Below, piece by piece: positions 12,883 to 17,070 of a DNA stretch of 17,070 nucleotides. The notes under the pieces are model-generated. The model saw only the letters and a program-made list of their open reading frames with translations, was not told the origin of the DNA and did no database searches. This DNA is from Limnohabitans sp. (GTDB lineage Bacteria; Planctomycetota; Phycisphaerae; Phycisphaerales; SM1A02): contig JASGCF010000028.1 of NCBI GenBank assembly GCA_030054275.1, positions 1 to 17,070 of the forward strand, written 5' to 3'. Each line of letters starts with the position of its first letter. Positions within the stretch are counted from its first letter, which is position 1. The position numbers were made by a program, and so were the translations under genes.

Positions 12883-14685
12883 TCATCCGTCTTCTGTTCC
12901 AGTACCCCACGCTTGTAACACGAGCGAGAGATCCGCCGCATCAACGGTGCGATCGCCGTTGATATCGACGCGCCGCTCGTCACGCGACGCCGAATCAATA
13001 TCGCCCCACTGAGCTAAAAGCAGCGCAAGGTCCGATGCACCGACCTCGCCGTTTCCGTCGATGTCTGCTGCCCTCGGTGCCTGAATCTCAAGCCGCGCTC
13101 GCAACGGTACCTGCAACAGGGTTGTCGCCTGTCCACTCGGCCAGCGGACGGTCACCCGCTCGGCAACGGCGCCTACAGCAGATGTGGTTGGAAACCCGAA
13201 GTGCACGAGTGGCTCGTTCGACGAGTGAAACCCGCTCCCCGAGTGCATCCATCGCCGCCAAACCTCGCCCCCCACTTCGCACTCCACCACGGCGCCAATC
13301 CCATGTGGTGCGCAGCGCGAGCGTGCATCGGCCTGTAGCACCACTTGCAGCCACGCAGCTGTACTTCCCTCCGCGCTGTTCGAGTCGTTGCGAAACAAGC
13401 GAAGGCCGCCAGCGTTCATGAGGCACAAGAGATCAAGATCGCCATCGCGATCAAAATCAAGCGACACCACACAGCGCGCATCTCCCGCGATCGTGAAACC
13501 AGTGTCTGCGCCTTGTCGCGCAAAGCCGCGCCACGCTGATTTCGCTCCGCGAAGGTCTTCACCAAGGTTGCGATAGATGTACTCTTGCTCGTTCGCCCAT
13601 TCGCTGGCGTTGCGACCGTTCACTTCCACGATGTCTTCCCAGCCATCGTGATCGAGGTCAACAGCGATCGTGCCCCAACCCCAACCGCCATCATCGCAAC
13701 CGAACGACGCAGCAGACTCAACGCAGACGCCACCGCCCTGATTGAGATACAGCGCATTCCCGTTCAAATCACCCAACGGCGGATCCGACTGATGAATGCT
13801 CGTGACATAGCAGTCAATCCATCCGTTGCGATCGAAGTCCGCAACGCAGATGCCCATGCCATTGCGATCAAGCCCCATACCAAAAGTCGTGGTCGCGAGT
13901 TCAAATGAGCCGTTGCGCATGTTGCGAAACGCACGACTTGTTTCAAAATCTGCAGCAACAAGCAACTCAGGAAAGTCATCGCCCGTCAGGTCGACGAAGA
14001 GCGGCTGAAATCCCCATGTGAATCCAAAGGTTGCGGCCACACCGGTGACATCTGTGAACATGCCAGAATCGTTGCGATAGAGCCGATTTCCCCCGCCCGT
14101 GGAACTCCAACCAGCAACCGCAAGATCAAGATCTCCATCAAGATCGAAGTCGCCCCATGCAGCCCCATCTGCAACGGCTGAGTTTGGCGCGGTGAACGCA
14201 ACACCAACCGACGCTGCCACATCCGTGAAGATCGCACCATCGTTGCGATAGAGCCGATTCTTTCCAGCTTGACCAAGGTTGTCATTGCCGAGTCCGTAGC
14301 TCGACATGTGTATATCAATATCGCCGTCACGATCGAAGTCTGCGCATGAAACACCATTGCCGGCATGCACCGCAGCCAATCCCCAGTGCGACGCAACGCT
14401 CGCGAATGTGCCATTCCCAAGATTCAGATAGAACTGATCTTGTCCAACGCCGCCCTTTTGAACAACGATGTCTGCGAAGCCATCGCGGTTGAAATCGGCA
14501 ACAGCGACACCACTCAAGATCCACTCATTGAGCCCAGGCGTCGCCAAGAAATTCGGTGTGTGCACGAAACTCTCAAGCCCGCTGCCCACCGTGACATCGA
14601 CGAGCACAATGTCGCAACGCGCGACACCCTCACCAAGCGCGAGTGCCACCAGCGAACATCGAACTGCGACCACGAATCGACGCAT
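12883..14685 (-). CDS. Secreted FG-GAP/ASPIC-UnbV protein with dockerin-like C-terminus
   Basis: A 600-residue protein. Residues 1-24 are a signal peptide. Seven calcium-binding FG-GAP/VCBS-like loops follow, at about residues 62-74 ('VADFNRDGFADIV'), 115-126 ('ADFDRDGDIDIH'), 178-189 ('GDFDLDGDLDLA'), 230-242, 281-292, 341-353 ('AVDLDHDGWEDIV') and 408-420 ('LDFDRDGDLDLLC'), so a beta-propeller is likely. Residues about 445-535 match ASPIC/UnbV ('GIGAVVECEVGG', 'HSGSGFHSSNEP', 'HFGF', 'VTVRWPSGQ'). Residues 540-593 hold two dockerin-type repeats (starting DIDGNGEVGASDL and DINGDRTVDAADL). It is probably a calcium-stabilised adhesion or binding protein on the cell surface. The start ATG 14685 is chosen because it begins the signal peptide; the frame is open 27 codons further. 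It follows ccoS by 20 bases, so may be transcribed with it. Confidence 0.92.
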   Translation of the reverse strand: MRRFVVAVRCSLVALALGEGVARCDIVLVDVTVGSGLESFVHTPNFLATPGLNEWILSGVAVADFNRDGFADIVVQKGGVGQDQFYLNLGNGTFASVASHWGLAAVHAGNGVSCADFDRDGDIDIHMSSYGLGNDNLGQAGKNRLYRNDGAIFTDVAASVGVAFTAPNSAVADGAAWGDFDLDGDLDLAVAGWSSTGGGNRLYRNDSGMFTDVTGVAATFGFTWGFQPLFVDLTGDDFPELLVAADFETSRAFRNMRNGSFELATTTFGMGLDRNGMGICVADFDRNGWIDCYVTSIHQSDPPLGDLNGNALYLNQGGGVCVESAASFGCDDGGWGWGTIAVDLDHDGWEDIVEVNGRNASEWANEQEYIYRNLGEDLRGAKSAWRGFARQGADTGFTIAGDARCVVSLDFDRDGDLDLLCLMNAGGLRLFRNDSNSAEGSTAAWLQVVLQADARSRCAPHGIGAVVECEVGGEVWRRWMHSGSGFHSSNEPLVHFGFPTTSAVGAVAERVTVRWPSGQATTLLQVPLRARLEIQAPRAADIDGNGEVGASDLALLLAQWGDIDSASRDERRVDINGDRTVDAADLSLVLQAWGTGTEDG

Positions 14686-14705
14686 GTCTGAACCGTAACT
14701 CAAGA

Positions 14706-14942
14706 TCAGCGCGGGTCGAGTGAATCCTGCTGAATCTCTTGCTTTCCTTGGTCCACAGTGTGCCAAGCGTCTTTTGGGGTGGCCTCGCCGTTCGCCTTCA
14801 TTGGAAGAGTGTCGAAAATGGCCCGTTGCGGAGGCGTGTCGAGATCCTCAAACTGATCGGATCTTGCGGCCCAAATGAACGCGGCGAGTGCCGCTCCACC
14901 AATCAAGAGTGCGACTGGAAGTGCAACGAACACAAGTTCCAT
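14706..14942 (-). CDS. ccoS: Cytochrome oxidase cbb3 maturation protein CcoS
   Basis: A 78-residue single-span membrane protein. Residues 4-26 form one hydrophobic helix ('FVALPVALLIGGAALAAFIW'), and the short cytoplasmic segment 'AARSDQFEDLDTPPQRAIFD' is the CcoS/FixS signature (QF-DLDTP-R-L/IF-D). CcoS is required for inserting haem b and copper into the catalytic subunit CcoN of the cbb3-type oxidase, and is usually found next to the copper ATPase CcoI. That is the case here: the ATG overlaps the ccoI stop by one base (TGATG), so translation is coupled. The tail after residue 45 is longer than in some members and is variable ('TLPMKANGEATPKDAWHTVD'). The rest of the cbb3 genes would be to the right of the window on the same strand. 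Confidence 0.93.
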   Translation of the reverse strand: MELVFVALPVALLIGGAALAAFIWAARSDQFEDLDTPPQRAIFDTLPMKANGEATPKDAWHTVDQGKQEIQQDSLDPR

Positions 14943-17070
14943 CAGTGACTCCCTTTTGCCTGTGATGGCAGATCAAACGAGGGAAGTTTCAATGCCAACA
15001 CAAGAACCGTGAGACCGCTCAATGGCATAAGAATGGCCGCAATAAGTGGATTCACAAGTCCCGCAAACGCAAGGACACCACCGAACGCGTTGTACGCAAC
15101 CGATACAACCAAGTTGATCTTGATCGCAGCCATCGAGGTGCGTGCGCCTTCGAGAAATCGCGCGAGCGGTCGGATACCAGATGCAGCAAGGCAAACATCG
15201 GCAACATGGTGTGACGCTTGTGCGCCATTTCGAACAGCAACACCGACATCTGCAGCTGCAAGCGCTCCAAGATCGTTGACGCCATCTCCAACCATGACAA
15301 CGGGATGTGCCAAGTCTGCACGACGCACGAACTCGAGTTTCTCCTCCGGCGAAAGGCCACCGGCGACATCAGACCCTCGAAGACCGATCGCACGACCAAC
15401 ACCTGCTGCAACCACCGCATCATCGCCCGAGGCGAGCATCACCCGCCATCCGCGCGCTTTCAGAAGCGCAACAGTTTCCGCGGCATCAGCACGAATCGGA
15501 TCACCAACGCCCACGATCGCCTCTACGCGCCCTTGCAGTGAAACAAGCACAGGAGCAAGACCTTCCGCTGCGTACTGTGCGGCAATCTCGCGATATCGAT
15601 CCGCAATGATCACATTGCGAACAACCATCATGCGCAAACTTCCCACACGCACATGACGCCCGCGCACGCGCCCCTCAATTCCAAGCCCGGGTGTCTCACG
15701 GATGTCCATCGCTCCGTCGTTCTCATGCAGACGACGGTCATCAGTTCGTGCATCCTCAAAGGCACGAGAGATTGCGAATGCAAGTGGATGGGTGCTGTGA
15801 ATCTCAAGCGCCGACGCTAGTGCAAGCGCTTCGGGAGATCCTTCATATCGAATGACCTTCATACGCGCTTCCGTCACCGTGCCTGTCTTATCAAGTACGA
15901 GCGTGCCCGCTTTCGCAGCGCGTTCAAGTACATCGCCACCTTTCACCAGTACTCCGCGACGCGCGCCTTTCCCGAGCCCCGCGACAACTGCCAACGGTGT
16001 CGCGAGACCAAGCGCACACGGACACGTCACCACCAACATCGCAATCGCGCGTTCGATCGCTTGCTCGCCTCCGAGCGTCGGCCACCACCACACGAGTGTC
16101 GCCGCTGCGGAAGCGACGACTCCCACGAGAAACCAACCCGCCATGCGATTCGCAAGTTCTTCTACGGGTGCGCGACGCAAGGATGCATCACGTACGAGTT
16201 CAAGAAGTCGCGCCGCGCGCGTCTCCGCGCCTGCAACGATGACTTCCATTTCAACAGGCCCTGTGATGAAGCGCGAACCCGCGTACACCGCATCGCCGAC
16301 CTCCACACGCACAGGCGCACTTTCACCCGTGAGATGCGACATGTCGACGTGTGCTGTCGCCGTTCGCAGCCGTCCATCGGCTGGACATGTCTCACCCGCG
16401 GTCACCTCCACGAGATTCCCTGGCTGCAGCGCGTCGATCGAGACCTCACGCGCAAGTCCGTCCGGACCGATCCGTCGTGCGACCGATGGAACAATCGCGA
16501 GCAATAGTTCAACTTGTTCGCGCGCCTTCCGCTGCCTGCCGTATTGGACGAAACGTCCAACGAGCAGGAGGAAGATGAGCATCGATGCGCTTTCACAGTA
16601 CATCGAACCTGTTCCACGAATCGTCGCAACAACGCCCGCTCCGACCGCAGCCACAAGGCCAAAGGCGACTGGCAAGTCCATGTGTGGCGTGCGCGTTCGA
16701 ATCGAAGCCAGCGCATTCGCAAGAAAGATCCGACCAGGAAACACCAACGCGATGAACGCGAGCGCGACCGACATCCACTGAAAGAACACGCGATACGCCG
16801 GTGCCATTTCTGCGAAGAGTCCGCCATACAACGCGAAGGCGACGGCCATCGCGTTACTCGCGATCGCACCCGAGATACCGATCCGTACGAGCCACACACG
16901 ATTCGCTGCACGCTCGCGCTCGACCGCCGCCGGATCTGCAAACGCAATCAGTTGATAGCCAAGCGTGTCAAATCGCCGCGCAACTTCCGACAACTGGATC
17001 TTCGCCAGATTCCACGCGATGCGCACCGTTCCACGCGCCGAATCCACGCGCACCGCATCGACGCCTCGCA
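14942..17070 (-). CDS. ccoI: Copper-transporting P1B-type ATPase CcoI (5' end cut by the window edge)
   Basis: The last 709 residues are present; the frame is open to the right edge, so the start and most of the heavy-metal-associated domain are outside. The visible N-terminus ('VRVDSARGTVRIAWN' then 'GYQLIAF') is the end of that domain. Numbered from base 17053, the catalytic parts are: TGES at 242-245, the transmembrane CPC motif at 344-346 ('VVTCPCALGLATPLA'), phosphorylated Asp388 ('LDKTGTVTEARM'), the nucleotide-domain HP motif at 422-423, and 'MVGDGVNDLGALAAADVGVAV' split around 587-607. The TM7 'AYN' is at 653-655. CcoI/FixI proteins move copper for the binuclear centre of cbb3 oxidase, so this is favoured over the general detoxifying CopA, given the ccoS neighbour. 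The TM8 motif reads 'MPLSGLTV' where CcoI usually has 'MP-SSLTV'. Confidence 0.95.
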   Translation of the reverse strand, partial: RGVDAVRVDSARGTVRIAWNLAKIQLSEVARRFDTLGYQLIAFADPAAVERERAANRVWLVRIGISGAIASNAMAVAFALYGGLFAEMAPAYRVFFQWMSVALAFIALVFPGRIFLANALASIRTRTPHMDLPVAFGLVAAVGAGVVATIRGTGSMYCESASMLIFLLLVGRFVQYGRQRKAREQVELLLAIVPSVARRIGPDGLAREVSIDALQPGNLVEVTAGETCPADGRLRTATAHVDMSHLTGESAPVRVEVGDAVYAGSRFITGPVEMEVIVAGAETRAARLLELVRDASLRRAPVEELANRMAGWFLVGVVASAAATLVWWWPTLGGEQAIERAIAMLVVTCPCALGLATPLAVVAGLGKGARRGVLVKGGDVLERAAKAGTLVLDKTGTVTEARMKVIRYEGSPEALALASALEIHSTHPLAFAISRAFEDARTDDRRLHENDGAMDIRETPGLGIEGRVRGRHVRVGSLRMMVVRNVIIADRYREIAAQYAAEGLAPVLVSLQGRVEAIVGVGDPIRADAAETVALLKARGWRVMLASGDDAVVAAGVGRAIGLRGSDVAGGLSPEEKLEFVRRADLAHPVVMVGDGVNDLGALAAADVGVAVRNGAQASHHVADVCLAASGIRPLARFLEGARTSMAAIKINLVVSVAYNAFGGVLAFAGLVNPLIAAILMPLSGLTVLVLALKLPSFDLPSQAKGSH

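Noticed and set aside
12867..12884. Hairpin GACGCG-AATCCC-CGCGTC between the convergent lipoprotein and FG-GAP genes
   Set aside because: The stem is only 6 bases long and neither side is followed by a T-run, so it is not called a terminator.
15852..16781. Plus-strand 309-codon open frame inside ccoI
   Set aside because: It is a Ser/Thr/Arg/Pro-rich antisense shadow. The minus strand carries the ATPase motifs throughout this stretch.

Overview
The window looks like chromosomal DNA from a high-GC bacterium, most likely a planctomycete of the Phycisphaerae type. This is inferred from three things: a secreted FG-GAP/ASPIC protein ending in a dockerin-like pair of Asp/Asn-Gly repeats ('DIDGNGEVGASDL...LLAQWG', 'DINGDRTVDAADL...LQAWG'), several secreted or lipid-anchored proteins of unknown function, and a mixture of core metabolic genes in short two-gene units. 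There is no rRNA, tRNA, CRISPR array, transposase, integrase or phage gene. Coding density is high: no gap without a gene exceeds about 250 bases.

Layout. Bases 1-297 (minus) hold the 5' part of a secreted-protein gene that runs off the left edge and appears broken by a one-base frameshift. Bases 469-1044 (plus) encode a two-helix membrane protein with an NTF2-like tail. It converges on a 922-residue secreted protein (1052-3820, minus). Divergent from that is a plus-strand unit: a low-specificity L-threonine aldolase overlapping a HAD phosphatase by 4 bases, then an M29 aminopeptidase. A minus-strand terminator at 6876-6910 ends folE (GTP cyclohydrolase I), which has an unusual Cys/His-rich N-terminus. 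Upstream of folE on the same strand is a short proline-rich envelope protein. It is divergent from a secreted FKBP-type prolyl isomerase with two PepSY-like repeats; a 12-base palindrome lies between them. A strong terminator at 9321-9348 closes the FKBP gene.

From 9402 to 11986 (minus) transketolase and ribose-5-phosphate isomerase B form a translationally coupled pentose-phosphate pair. A Gly/Tyr-rich lipoprotein (12237-12842, plus) diverges from it. The right third (12883-17070, minus) is the tail of a cbb3 cytochrome oxidase maturation cluster: the copper-transporting ATPase ccoI (cut by the right edge) overlaps ccoS by one base, and the FG-GAP/dockerin gene follows after 20 bases.

The recognisable genes work in amino-acid and peptide turnover (aldolase, aminopeptidase), pterin/folate synthesis (folE), the non-oxidative pentose phosphate pathway (tkt, rpiB) and copper delivery to a high-affinity terminal oxidase (ccoI, ccoS). 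I see no defence, secretion, biosynthetic or mobile system that would count as a new multi-gene system. The items most worth a second look are the PepSY-FKBP fusion, the metal-ligand-rich FolE extension, the apparent frameshift at the left edge, the symmetric palindrome between the two envelope genes, and the 922-residue protein of unknown function.
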